From JBCCCJ01 sp039029315 (GTDB lineage: Bacteria; Bacteroidota; Bacteroidia; J057), in NCBI GenBank assembly GCA_039029315.1, contig JBCCGK010000037.1, forward strand, positions 33,751 through 97,750: a stretch of DNA of 64,000 nucleotides, read 5' to 3'. Position 1 is the first letter of the stretch, and each line of letters opens with the position of its first letter. A model generated the notes under the pieces. The model saw only the letters and a list, made by a program, of their open reading frames with translations. It did not search any database and had not been told where the DNA came from. Made by a program: the position numbers and the translations under genes. Shown one piece after another: positions 41,757 to 50,977 of this stretch.

Positions 41757-43472
41757 ATGAAAACTTTTTTTCAATTGATTTTGCTTGTCTGCGGAATCAT
41801 CCTCGGACTACACGCACAACCCCCCAATGGCCTGGTTGCCAATTACCAACTCAATAACAATGCTGGAGATGCCACTCCCAATGGGAACAATGGTTCCTTG
41901 ATGAATCCAACCAGTGTCGACAATCGATTCGGCGATGCCAATCATGCCTATGACTTCAATGGCACCTCAGATTTCATCGAGATTACCCCCTCTGCGAATT
42001 TCAAACCCCATCTGCCCGTAACCATTTCTGCCTGGGTAAATCTTGATGATACCAACCCCAATATGGTATTCAAGAATGATTATCAGGACAATGTCTACAA
42101 TGGGGTCTGGCTGAATATCGCAACCGGAGGAACCATCTCGGCTGGTTATGGAGATGGCGGAGGTATCGGTCCATCCAGTCGAAGATCAAAGGAATCTGTT
42201 ACCCAACTTCAAACAGGTGACTGGTACCATATCACTGCGATCATTCGAGGAGCGACAGATATGGATATCTACATCAATGGCATCAATGATTGTGGAACCT
42301 ATACTGGAACAGGAGGAGTTCTGGCTTATTCATTTGTTGGGCAAGGGACCATTGGCAAATCTGACAATCAAAGTAGTTCATCTGGCCTTCAATTTTTCAA
42401 TGGAAAGATTGACAATGTTCGGTTTTATGACCGAGCCGTCTCCCACGAAGAGGCTGTCTGGCTATATACGGCGAATGAAAACTGTCCTGAATCATTGACA
42501 TTCGTGAGTCCAAACAGTGATCGAGTAGGGTATTGGCCGATTGCCAACGGACTAGCACCTGATCTTTCTTTCAATGGCAATGATGGGATTGTTCATGGAG
42601 CCTCAGCAGAAGAAAATGTATGCCTGACCCCCAATAATGCACTAGACTTTGATGGGGTGAACGATTATGTAGAATTGCAAAGTGTAGATCCTGATTTTAA
42701 GCCCTCTTTGCCTGTGACCATTGCAGCATGGATTCGATTGGATGACCGGAACCCTAATATGGTTTTCAAAAATGACTATCAGGATAACAATTATTCAGGC
42801 GTATGGCTGAACATTACAGGAAGCGGCAAAATGTCAGCTGGTTTTGGAGACGGTGGAAGCATTGGACCTAGCAATCGTCAAACCAAGGAAGGCACAACTG
42901 TCCTGAACTTGGGGGAGTGGTATCATGTTGCAGCAGTCATTCGATCCGCCAATGACATTGATCTATATCTTAATGGGGTCAATGATTGTGGATCTTATAG
43001 TGGATCAGGAGGAGGACTCAGCTATACGACAAGCAATGGAGCGCTTGGCAAATCGGATAACCAAAATGGTTCTTCTGGCTTACAGTTTTTCAACGGACGG
43101 ATAGATGAAGTCAGTTTGTTTAAGCGCGCCCTCGCAAGTGGAGATATTTATCACCTGTATGCCTTCACATCTTGTATCTACGGTTGTGGCGCTTCAAGAT
43201 TAGGCAATTCTTCTCAAGCAGAACTGGAAGAGTTGGACATCAAGGTATACCCCAATCCCAACAAAGGTGTATTTACGGTTCAATTTTCTGATCAGGCAGA
43301 TGCTCAGGTAATTCTTCGGGATATTTCCGGGAGAATCGTATGGAGTCAGCAATCAGAGGTCAATTCCTTCGAGCCGCTCAAGATCAGTGTAGCGCACCTT
43401 CCCGCAGGCATCTATTTGTTGACAAGTAAGCAGAATGATCAAGTTGCCACGCATAAGATTGTGATTGAGTAG
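41757..43472 (+). CDS. Secreted double-LamG protein with T9SS sorting domain (paralogue 3)
   Basis: 571 aa. Signal peptide MKTFFQLILLVCGIILGLHAQ, two LamG domains and a T9SS sorting domain (VYPNPNKGVFTVQFSDQADA, terminal THKIVIE). It is most similar to paralogue 2. In all three copies the second LamG repeats the first, so the cluster holds six related LamG modules. A strong terminator follows. The natural ligand is unknown; adhesion or polysaccharide binding is likely. Confidence 0.88.
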   Translation: MKTFFQLILLVCGIILGLHAQPPNGLVANYQLNNNAGDATPNGNNGSLMNPTSVDNRFGDANHAYDFNGTSDFIEITPSANFKPHLPVTISAWVNLDDTNPNMVFKNDYQDNVYNGVWLNIATGGTISAGYGDGGGIGPSSRRSKESVTQLQTGDWYHITAIIRGATDMDIYINGINDCGTYTGTGGVLAYSFVGQGTIGKSDNQSSSSGLQFFNGKIDNVRFYDRAVSHEEAVWLYTANENCPESLTFVSPNSDRVGYWPIANGLAPDLSFNGNDGIVHGASAEENVCLTPNNALDFDGVNDYVELQSVDPDFKPSLPVTIAAWIRLDDRNPNMVFKNDYQDNNYSGVWLNITGSGKMSAGFGDGGSIGPSNRQTKEGTTVLNLGEWYHVAAVIRSANDIDLYLNGVNDCGSYSGSGGGLSYTTSNGALGKSDNQNGSSGLQFFNGRIDEVSLFKRALASGDIYHLYAFTSCIYGCGASRLGNSSQAELEELDIKVYPNPNKGVFTVQFSDQADAQVILRDISGRIVWSQQSEVNSFEPLKISVAHLPAGIYLLTSKQNDQVATHKIVIE

Positions 43473-43511
43473 GCGTATCTCGCAAAATTTTTTAAAAAGA
43501 TTATATCTGGA

Positions 43512-43546
43512 ATTCTCCTTTCCGCTCAGCGGAAAGGAGAATTTTT
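43512..43546 (+). terminator. Strong Rho-independent terminator
   Basis: A perfect 15-base inverted repeat (ATTCTCCTTTCCGCT / AGCGGAAAGGAGAAT, 43512-43526 and 43528-43542) followed by five T. It ends the LamG cluster 40 bases after the last stop. Confidence 0.88.
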
Positions 43547-43591
43547 GATCAGGGCGAAATCTTTTGTTGTTTGCCCAGCAAAAGCAATGCT

Positions 43592-44032
43592 ATGAGCGAA
43601 CACTTCATTATCTGGTTTCATCAATACCTTGACAAGCTCGCCAAAGAAATCAGCAGCTACCAGCATCCTGAGAAGATGTGGGAACTGGAAGGAAGCATTC
43701 TCAATTCAGGTGGAAACCTCTGTACCCACTTGCTAGGCAATCTCAACTACTTTATTGGGACAGTCATCGGGGAGACCGGGTATGTTCGGCAGCGAGATCT
43801 GGAATTCTCCATCAAAGGGGTGCCTGTGACCGATCTTGTTCAGCAGATTGAAGACACCAAAGCCATGATCGCCACAACACTCAGAGGAATCACAGATTGG
43901 GAGGGGATTTTTCCTGAAAATGATTATCACTTCTCAGGGCCGATTCACAGCCAAATGCTGAGACTTCTGACACATTTGGGCTATCATCTGGGGCAGCTGA
44001 ATTATCATCGGCGATTGATGGATCGGGCCTAG
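43592..44032 (+). CDS. DUF1572/DinB-superfamily protein
   Basis: 146 aa. A four-helix DinB-type fold with histidines in LCTHLLGNLNYFIG and in LTHLGYHLGQLNYHRRL, suitable for binding one metal ion. The helix WELEGSILNSGGNLCTHL matches DUF1572. It is a small cytoplasmic protein of unproven function, possibly a thiol-dependent transferase. ATG 43592 (MSEHFI) was chosen over a TTG 21 bases earlier. An SDR gene follows on the same strand 80 bases downstream. Confidence 0.78.
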   Translation: MSEHFIIWFHQYLDKLAKEISSYQHPEKMWELEGSILNSGGNLCTHLLGNLNYFIGTVIGETGYVRQRDLEFSIKGVPVTDLVQQIEDTKAMIATTLRGITDWEGIFPENDYHFSGPIHSQMLRLLTHLGYHLGQLNYHRRLMDRA

Positions 44033-44112
44033 AGATTGTTTGGGTGTGGGTTGAATTCTTCCAACAAGAGGAGGTATGCCATCTTGTTATTTCACTTATT
44101 AGATCTTATGTG

Positions 44113-44883
44113 ATGAAACATCAGGAATTTCACCAACAGACTGCCATCATTACAGGGGCTGGTATCGGAATCGGCTTCGAAATAGCCTGTCAATTGGCGA
44201 GAAAGGGAGTGTCTGTTGTCCTGAATGATGTTGATGAAACAATTGCGCAACAGGCGGCAGATGCCATCACAGCTGAGGGAGGGAAATGTACAGCCGTAGT
44301 CGGTGATTCCAGCGATATGCTGTGTATTGAGCAAATGGTTGGACAGGCTGTCCAGCAGTATGGGAGACTGGACATGGCGATTGCCAATGCCGGAATTACG
44401 ACTTTTGGCAGCTTCCTGGAGTATCAGCCCGACATGCTACAACGGCTGATGGCTGTCAATCTGCAAGGATCTTTTTTCCTGGCTCAACGAGCAGCCTTAC
44501 AAATGATCAAACAAGAATCGGGTGGAAGTCTCTTGCTGATGTCATCGGTAACCGGGCATCAAGCACATCCTGATCTGACCGCTTATGGCATGACCAAAGC
44601 GGCTTTGCGAATGCTGGCCAAGAGCTTGGCAGTAGAGCTGGCTTCCTACGGCATTCGAGTCAATGCTCTCTCTCCCGGCGCTACTCTGACAGAGAGAACC
44701 GTGCAGTTGGACCCGCATTTCGAAGATATATGGGAACGGATTACGCCTCTGGGAAAGACAGCCACTCCTGCTGACATCGCCCATGCAGCCTTGTTTTTGT
44801 TGTCTCCACAGGCCGGACATATTACCGGACAGACCCTCGTGATAGATGGCGGCTGGACTTCTGTGAGTCCACCGCCTGAGTAG
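44113..44883 (+). CDS. Short-chain dehydrogenase/reductase
   Basis: 256 aa. Cofactor motif TGAGIGIG near the N-terminus, NDVDE acidic end suggesting NAD or NADP choice by that aspartate, NAG in IANAGITTFG, catalytic serine in LLMSSVTG and YxxxK in YGMTKAAL, then the C-terminal HITGQTLVIDGGW. This is a classical SDR, similar to FabG and sugar dehydrogenases. ATG 44113 starts the Rossmann fold; the upstream extension has no match to the family. The substrate is unknown. Confidence 0.88.
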   Translation: MKHQEFHQQTAIITGAGIGIGFEIACQLARKGVSVVLNDVDETIAQQAADAITAEGGKCTAVVGDSSDMLCIEQMVGQAVQQYGRLDMAIANAGITTFGSFLEYQPDMLQRLMAVNLQGSFFLAQRAALQMIKQESGGSLLLMSSVTGHQAHPDLTAYGMTKAALRMLAKSLAVELASYGIRVNALSPGATLTERTVQLDPHFEDIWERITPLGKTATPADIAHAALFLLSPQAGHITGQTLVIDGGWTSVSPPPE

Positions 44884-45403
44884 GCAAAAGACATATTTCC
44901 AAGCGCCAACATACCTGTCATCCTCTTCAGGATGCCCTTATTTTCGTCTCCTGCCCAGTTTTTGGAATCCTTGTCAATATGATTCCCGTATAACACAATT
45001 ATAACATAAAAATGTTCGTTAGTGACTTTGTGGCACTATTTTTGAAATATATAAGGATTACCTGCCAGGGATATTTCCTCATTTCTGGCCCATCTTTATA
45101 AGATATTGACCTTCTGAAGGCATAGACGATGTTTTCTAGAGAAAGTAGCGTTTCAAACATGTCTTAGCGAAACAGAACACATAGTCCTACAATACGAAAC
45201 CCGATTCATGAGCAGGGAATGATAAGGGATAAGTATGGCTAGCTGCGTTCATCTCAGATCAATTTGACAAATATTTGTCTCGGCTTCGGGAATCTTCATT
45301 CTTGGCATAATAGGCTGACAGTCAGGACAAAACAAGCACAGATCAAAAAAAATCATGGATTGAAAAGTAAATCCATGAAGCCCAACTGTATGACGTACGA
45401 AAA
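44884..45403. promoter_or_regulatory. Long intergenic region upstream of the sigma-factor operon
   Basis: About 520 bases without a gene. It contains a perfect 14-base palindrome GACAAATATTTGTC (45266-45279), 124 bases before the sigma-like gene, which could be an operator. An inverted pair TGGATT/AATCCA also lies close to the start (near 45356-45376). Nothing resembling an RNA gene was seen. It presumably carries the operon promoter. Confidence 0.45.
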
Positions 45404-46546
45404 ATGTTCGAACTTATGTTAAACACATATGGACAAACACCACCCACTCCCCCTCCTCCCATTGTTGCGCAACTGTGGGGAGAATTTTCGGATGGAGATG
45501 AACTGGCATTTGGTCATCTCTACGAGCGATACCGACCATATTTAGACTACAGAATGAGAGGAGAGTTTAAAGAAGGCCTGGAAAAAAAAGATATCGAAGA
45601 TAGCATTCAGACCTTCTTTCTGAAGCTTTATCTCACCATAAAACAGGTACAGCTGATTGAATTAGAAGCCTTAGAATCCCCTTCTCTGGAAGATATGCAG
45701 AGGGCAAAGGCCCTCCGACAAAGAATCATTGGACATCCTGACTTGCCAGAGGCAGAAAAGAAGAAACGTCTCCAACGAATGGCCAAGCTGAAGGACAAGA
45801 ACAAATTGATGGCACATTATAGGGGCTTGGGGAGAATGGATAAGAAGGGAAAACAAACCATGCTTCATCATTATATCCTCAGGGGGGTAAAAAACCAATG
45901 TCTGAATGAAATAGGGAAAAGGAAAAAATTTAACAAAAGTGAAGAGGATATCACAAAAGGAAACATCCATGTATTGAAAACAGATTCACTGGATGATGTT
46001 GACTCCTATTTGGCCCAGGCCATTGAACAGATACAAAATCCATTGGTCAAGAAAGTTTGGAACTGGCTGAATCTGGGATATTCCTTCCATGAAATAGGAG
46101 AACTCTTACAGGATGATTTCCCTCAAAAAACTCTTGCCCAACGGGTGAAAATGGCCCGAAATGCACATGATAAAGGGAAAATACAGTTGTTCAACATGTT
46201 GAAGACCTCCAGGGAGGGAAGGGCGTGTCTGTCGAGGAATAGAGAGTTTTTTGAAAGATTTCTTCCGCTGAGATATAGAGACCTCTATGAGTCAGAAAAG
46301 GAGGATGTACAGACCCTGCTGGAGTGGACAAAAAAGAACACTGACAGCTTCAAGGCATCAATGGTAGCATGGATCGCCTTGGATGGAGAGTGGGACAAGG
46401 TGAAGGAACAATTCCCTGACAGGACTTATCAGGAGATTGTGCATGCCGCAACAACTGGCTGGGCGGAATTTGGGAAAAAACTGAAGGCACAGAATTCATG
46501 GGCAAAGAATCGAATGAATAGGTTTCTCATAAAGCTTGACATATGA
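45404..46546 (+). CDS. Sigma-70-like (ECF-type) factor with long linker
   Basis: 380 aa. Residues about 30-78 resemble sigma region 2: AFGHLYERYRPYLDYRM then DIEDSIQTFFLKLYLTI. Residues about 210-265 resemble region 4: NPLVKKVWNWLNLGYSFHEIGELL then QRVKMARNAHDKGK. Between them is a basic, helical insert of about 120 residues, and a tail of 115 residues follows. ECF factors are normally under 220 aa, so this is an enlarged variant. It opens a seven-gene operon and overlaps the next gene by four bases (ATGA), as sigma/anti-sigma pairs often do. It may control the operon itself. Some conflict-system operons carry similar sigma-like regulators. Confidence 0.7.
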   Translation: MFELMLNTYGQTPPTPPPPIVAQLWGEFSDGDELAFGHLYERYRPYLDYRMRGEFKEGLEKKDIEDSIQTFFLKLYLTIKQVQLIELEALESPSLEDMQRAKALRQRIIGHPDLPEAEKKKRLQRMAKLKDKNKLMAHYRGLGRMDKKGKQTMLHHYILRGVKNQCLNEIGKRKKFNKSEEDITKGNIHVLKTDSLDDVDSYLAQAIEQIQNPLVKKVWNWLNLGYSFHEIGELLQDDFPQKTLAQRVKMARNAHDKGKIQLFNMLKTSREGRACLSRNREFFERFLPLRYRDLYESEKEDVQTLLEWTKKNTDSFKASMVAWIALDGEWDKVKEQFPDRTYQEIVHAATTGWAEFGKKLKAQNSWAKNRMNRFLIKLDI

Positions 46547-48282
46547 AAAATCCAACCTTATCAAAGAAATATTGGGAAGCCATGTTGACCAACACGACCC
46601 ATGGTTTTCCTATGGAAGCATTCGAGGCTGTGGTCAGTGGCGAAGCAGATGAAGCAAGCAGGAGCATCGTTGATCAGCATCTGAAAGAAAATCCTGATGA
46701 CGAGCTCATCATGGATGGGCTTCAGCTTACGCTCAATGAATTTGGAGGGGATGTGGAGAAGATGAATGAATATTTCGATGATCAAAAAAGGACATTCCAG
46801 AGCCAGATCAAGCATATCGGAAGTGTGACAGCCATTGAGACTGAAGATAGCTCTGATCTGGATGATGAATTGCTGGAAGAAATTTTTGAGGAAAACGCAC
46901 AGGAAGCAGCACTCCCCTCAGAGAAATCATCTGATGCCCACTCTTCACCGAATCATTCCTATTACAAATATTCAAAACCACCCCCTCACCCCTCCTATGC
47001 CCCTCATGCTTCCTCCCATATACCAAACAAATCTTCAATCACGCCTTCAAAGAAACCCATTATGAGCAATACAAATTCTGATCTCATTACCATCCACGAT
47101 GCCACCCTGATTCAACCTCTGGATGAAAATGAGTTCTTGCATCAAGTGCTTGCCAAGCGCAAAATCGCTAGCAGGCTAACCTATCAAAAAGATTCCTACG
47201 AGAAAGACCTGGGGGTTGAGATGGACCTCGGTTTTGACAGTTTTGACGATGTTCGACAGACCAAAGAGATGCTTGCCTGGCTGAACCGAAAAATCGGACA
47301 TCCAAAACGTGAAGGCGCACAGGAGCTTGTCCGCAAATTTCAGGAAGAGGCTGAGGGAGCGACCATCAAGCGGATCAGCCCGCTTAACAATACAGAAGAG
47401 CTTGAGCGAAATTACAAGGAAACAGACGGCTATCTGGATTGGAAAAAGGATCTGCTACAAAATTATAAAGGGGAAAAGCGAGAGCAGTGGGAAAAATTCT
47501 TTGCTGAAGATTATACCCTCCAAAACGAATTGGAAGATCAACAAGGTAGAAAGGTGTTGAGCAACCGCTTCTTTTTCCACGGGCTTGGCCTGGGAGCAGT
47601 CTATGTGTTCTCCACCATGTTCCTGTGGCGATTGATCTCAGACTTCTCCATGACTCACCTTTTTCTGGCAGCATGTTATATGTTGATTTTGAGCATTTTT
47701 CCTGATAATTGGATCTATGAATTGTTTTCTTCCGCTCCAGAGAACAACAAGAATCAGAAACATCCGGTCAGAAAACTCTTTCGAATTCGCGTCCTACTCA
47801 GTCTTGTCCTCAGTCTGGCCCTGATCCTCACGAGCGAAGGCCTCCTCTGGAGTGAATATATCCAATACTTTTTTGAATACAGCCCTTATTGGATCATTAC
47901 CTGGATATTGAGTTTCTCCTTGTTGCACTTTCTTCCTGCCTACCGAACAAATACGATAGAGGTCTACCGCAAGCTACAAGAAACCAATCGACGATTTCAG
48001 GTCTATCAGAGAAGCAAGCAGGAAAAGTACATGCTAAAATTGCTGGAGCAGAGTGATCGCTGGCAAGAGGAACATTTTTCTGAAAAAGAAAGCAAGAGAA
48101 AACAAAAGATGGAAAGCTTGTACGATGATTTTCTCGAAACACGCAAGCGAATTTATGAAAAGCAGTTGGCGCGCCTTCGATACCTCTACGATTTGGGGAT
48201 GGGAGGAGAGGAAATCGGACCTGACTTATATGATGACTATCCCACAGAAGAGGGGCAACAAGGGACACGCCGCTCCGCATAG
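46543..48282 (+). CDS. Four-TM membrane protein with anti-sigma-like N-terminus
   Basis: 579 aa. The first 65 residues (FPMEAFEAVVSGEADEASR, then IVDQHLKENPDDELIMDG) have the acidic helical pattern of anti-sigma N-terminal segments, although no zinc-binding CxxC is present. A low-complexity linker follows, rich in Ser, Pro and His (120-175), then a charged helical domain (180-340), four membrane helices (about 343-364, 371-390, 415-433, 448-466) and a C-terminal coiled coil (470-560). Start and sigma stop overlap, so synthesis is coupled. The likely role is holding the sigma-like factor at the membrane; this is inference. No named family recognised. Confidence 0.65.
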   Translation: MKNPTLSKKYWEAMLTNTTHGFPMEAFEAVVSGEADEASRSIVDQHLKENPDDELIMDGLQLTLNEFGGDVEKMNEYFDDQKRTFQSQIKHIGSVTAIETEDSSDLDDELLEEIFEENAQEAALPSEKSSDAHSSPNHSYYKYSKPPPHPSYAPHASSHIPNKSSITPSKKPIMSNTNSDLITIHDATLIQPLDENEFLHQVLAKRKIASRLTYQKDSYEKDLGVEMDLGFDSFDDVRQTKEMLAWLNRKIGHPKREGAQELVRKFQEEAEGATIKRISPLNNTEELERNYKETDGYLDWKKDLLQNYKGEKREQWEKFFAEDYTLQNELEDQQGRKVLSNRFFFHGLGLGAVYVFSTMFLWRLISDFSMTHLFLAACYMLILSIFPDNWIYELFSSAPENNKNQKHPVRKLFRIRVLLSLVLSLALILTSEGLLWSEYIQYFFEYSPYWIITWILSFSLLHFLPAYRTNTIEVYRKLQETNRRFQVYQRSKQEKYMLKLLEQSDRWQEEHFSEKESKRKQKMESLYDDFLETRKRIYEKQLARLRYLYDLGMGGEEIGPDLYDDYPTEEGQQGTRRSA

Positions 48283-48322
48283 GAGACGGATCATTCAGAA
48301 TCACAGTTAGAGTATCAACAAC

Positions 48323-50095
48323 ATGAATCAACAAGAAATCAACCAATATCTCCTGGAAGCGGAAGAATCGCTCAAGGAAGAGGTTCGCAAGGACGGAAGC
48401 GAGCGCGCACAGCTGGAATTCGAATTGCGTGGCCGAAAAAAAATCAATCGAGAAAGCCTGCAGGAGTTGGATGCCCTTCTCCTGGGCCCCCAAACGCAGA
48501 CAGCCTTGGAAAAACATGGGGTCAGCCTGCCGATGGAGTATTTTAAGAAACAAAAACAGAATTTTCTCCATTTTTTTCTTCGAGCAGTCAGAATGAGCAA
48601 AGACATCGCTGTAGAAAGTGGGGTCAACCCTGATATCGCCAATGTAGAAAGCTTCATTGAAGACAAGATCGATGAACCTGCCTTGCGAAAGGCATATAAT
48701 GAGAAAATTGACAAACAACGCTCCGCATTGGAGGAGAACGATTTTTCTTCCAAGAATCTGGCTCTCTATGTTGTCTTTGGCCTACTCTTATGTTCGGGCG
48801 ACCTCCTGATGGGAGATTATCTGGCCAATCAAGTGTTAGGGTTAGGGAAAACATGGTGGGGAGGTCTCGTTTTGGCCTTGTTTGCGATCTCTTTAGGAGT
48901 AGTCATGGAGATTGTGCTCAGCATGCTGTACAACAAGTATAAACTGATTGCCCGAATCATCATGGCTTTTAGTTTGATCTTCACCATTGCCATGTTCGCT
49001 GCGATGGGAATCTTGCGCTCCAGCCAATTCATGGAGGCGCTCACTGGAACGGCCAATTTCGATCATAGTTCTTTGCTGTTGTTTTTCTGTGGAATGGCCC
49101 TAGCAGCACCCACGGCACTTGGTTCCGTTTTATTTATTATCCAAAAGAAAATATACATAATTCGAATAAAAAAAGAATTGGATATTCAGCAGCAGGCACT
49201 TGGGCGATTGATGAATCTGATCGTGGAGTTTAAGGAAAAGTGGACCAACTACGAGCAGGTACTCGTTCCTGAATTTGTCCGAGGATATGTCAGTCGTCTT
49301 AGCAGCCTGATCACACAGGGAGATTCTCCTTCTTCCAATGGCAAGGGAGGGCCATCCCAGGGAAATGGAGATGACTTGATCACCCGCATGAAGAGAGATG
49401 TTCGGGAACACTACCAATTCTCAGCCATTGCCGGATTATTTATGTGTCTATCCTTGTTCTCTTGTGGAGAGGCGTCTTCCTCCCTGGAATCTCAATTGGA
49501 TATGGCCTATATCATGCTGGATGCTGAGACAGTTCAGGCTCAGACCTTTATTCAGACCCATTTGCCAGACAAGCCGGTGAGTTCCCTTTCCCTACATCTT
49601 CCAGAGGGCAGTTTTATGCAGGGGTTTGAGGATGATAAGGGTGGATCAATGATTGCTTCGTCCTATCATCATCGGAAAAAACAAGCCGATGTAGATCGGT
49701 TTGTGTCAGACATCCACCTCCCTCCATCTGATCCGCAACCATATAGCCTGGAATTATTCGGCACCTTGTTGAGCAATGCTTCATCCCAAAGCAGATTTAT
49801 TGCGCAAGATCGGACGCTGATCATTCACTTGTCGACTTGGCCAACACATCTTCTCTCCCGCACTGATCAGGAGATTCGAGACTTGGCGATAGAAGACGCT
49901 GACTTGTTGCGGAACTTAAGATCGCTGGAACTGCATGAGCTACTTGGCGCCAATGCACAGATTTATCTGGAACTGAATCCCCTGTCCCAGCCACTCTCCA
50001 AAGCAGAAATAATCCGCAAGAACCGCCTGTATTTTCAGCGCCTATTGTACGGCTTTCAGATTTACCTGGACCTCATTGACGAATACAAAAATTAA
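48323..50095 (+). CDS. Multi-TM protein with internal lipobox-like segment and vWA-like tail
   Basis: 590 aa. Cytoplasmic helices (1-140), four membrane helices (about 145-165, 178-200, 208-231, 249-274), a glycine/serine linker (330-352), then MKRD followed by a hydrophobic stretch ending LSLFSC-GEASS (C381), just like a lipoprotein signal. The last 200 residues are alpha/beta. Their end (LLGANAQIYLELNP then NRLYFQRLLYGFQIYL) resembles the end of the next protein's vWA-like fold. This looks like a membrane protein gene fused to a lipoprotein gene. ATG 48323 follows the previous stop by 40 bases; the next gene starts three bases after this stop. Confidence 0.62.
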   Translation: MNQQEINQYLLEAEESLKEEVRKDGSERAQLEFELRGRKKINRESLQELDALLLGPQTQTALEKHGVSLPMEYFKKQKQNFLHFFLRAVRMSKDIAVESGVNPDIANVESFIEDKIDEPALRKAYNEKIDKQRSALEENDFSSKNLALYVVFGLLLCSGDLLMGDYLANQVLGLGKTWWGGLVLALFAISLGVVMEIVLSMLYNKYKLIARIIMAFSLIFTIAMFAAMGILRSSQFMEALTGTANFDHSSLLLFFCGMALAAPTALGSVLFIIQKKIYIIRIKKELDIQQQALGRLMNLIVEFKEKWTNYEQVLVPEFVRGYVSRLSSLITQGDSPSSNGKGGPSQGNGDDLITRMKRDVREHYQFSAIAGLFMCLSLFSCGEASSSLESQLDMAYIMLDAETVQAQTFIQTHLPDKPVSSLSLHLPEGSFMQGFEDDKGGSMIASSYHHRKKQADVDRFVSDIHLPPSDPQPYSLELFGTLLSNASSQSRFIAQDRTLIIHLSTWPTHLLSRTDQEIRDLAIEDADLLRNLRSLELHELLGANAQIYLELNPLSQPLSKAEIIRKNRLYFQRLLYGFQIYLDLIDEYKN

Positions 50096-50098
50096 CCC

Positions 50099-50956
50099 AT
50101 GCTTGATCATCAACGAAATTTCCTGATTCTCTTTGTGCTGCTAGGCATCACTGCCGTGCTCGTTTATGCATTTCTTCCCGGCGCTACACGAGTATATGAG
50201 CGTACCAGCGGACATGAACAACTCAGATGGCAAACACATCATGCCGATGCGCGAAATGTCTCTGTCGTCCATGTAGACTTTACCCATAGTGATTCCAGTC
50301 TTATTCAGGCTTCGAGTCCGTACAGAAGAATCTTCAAACAAGTGCTCAAGCAGGAAATCAAGGAGAAGGAAGATGTGTTGGCAGCCTTTTTGGTTCATCA
50401 ACGCACACAAGACAACCAACCCTTTTATGCGACCCATTCTGTCTATCTGGAGGACGAATTGATTTCCTCTGTCAATGGGACCCCAGCCGTACGGCTACAC
50501 CAGGATCTATGTATGGAGGCATTTGACGAACTCGTCCATCAATACCAGACGCCTGGAGCTCTAGGTATTGAAGACTCGACCCTCATGAAACATACCAATC
50601 TGATCGGCGCAGTTCAGAATGCAGCCCTGTACTTCAGGAAATATGCCAAGGAAAAAGACCATAAACGACTCTTCTTTCTCTCCGACATGCGGGAGAATGC
50701 AGCATTGGTCGCTCCTGCCTTGCGCGTAGATCAGATTACCCGCAAAGATCAAATCGCAGATCTGGTAAATATTGCGCTGGATCGACTGGTAGAGATCTCA
50801 GATGTGGACATCGAGCAGGAATTGAAAGGGGCAGAAGTCTTTGTCCTGACCCCGAATGAACATCTTTATAGCTCAGCCAACCGCAACTATATCCGAATTT
50901 TTTGGGAAATGTATTTCCGGCAAGGGCTTGGCTGCAAATCAGTGTATTTCCAATAA
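50099..50956 (+). CDS. Membrane-anchored vWA-like protein
   Basis: 285 aa. One N-terminal membrane anchor (about 8-26), then an alpha/beta domain facing the periplasm. The strand VSVVHVDFTHSDSS gives a possible metal site DxTxS (D60, T62, S64), the threonine of a second loop may be in KHTNLIGAVQNA, and LFFLSDMREN supplies the third-loop aspartate. This is the arrangement of a von Willebrand A domain, which binds a divalent metal and partner proteins. It begins three bases after the previous gene, indicating tight coupling. No family name is certain. Confidence 0.62.
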   Translation: MLDHQRNFLILFVLLGITAVLVYAFLPGATRVYERTSGHEQLRWQTHHADARNVSVVHVDFTHSDSSLIQASSPYRRIFKQVLKQEIKEKEDVLAAFLVHQRTQDNQPFYATHSVYLEDELISSVNGTPAVRLHQDLCMEAFDELVHQYQTPGALGIEDSTLMKHTNLIGAVQNAALYFRKYAKEKDHKRLFFLSDMRENAALVAPALRVDQITRKDQIADLVNIALDRLVEISDVDIEQELKGAEVFVLTPNEHLYSSANRNYIRIFWEMYFRQGLGCKSVYFQ

Positions 50957-50977
50957 CCTATCAAACACACGATTGTT

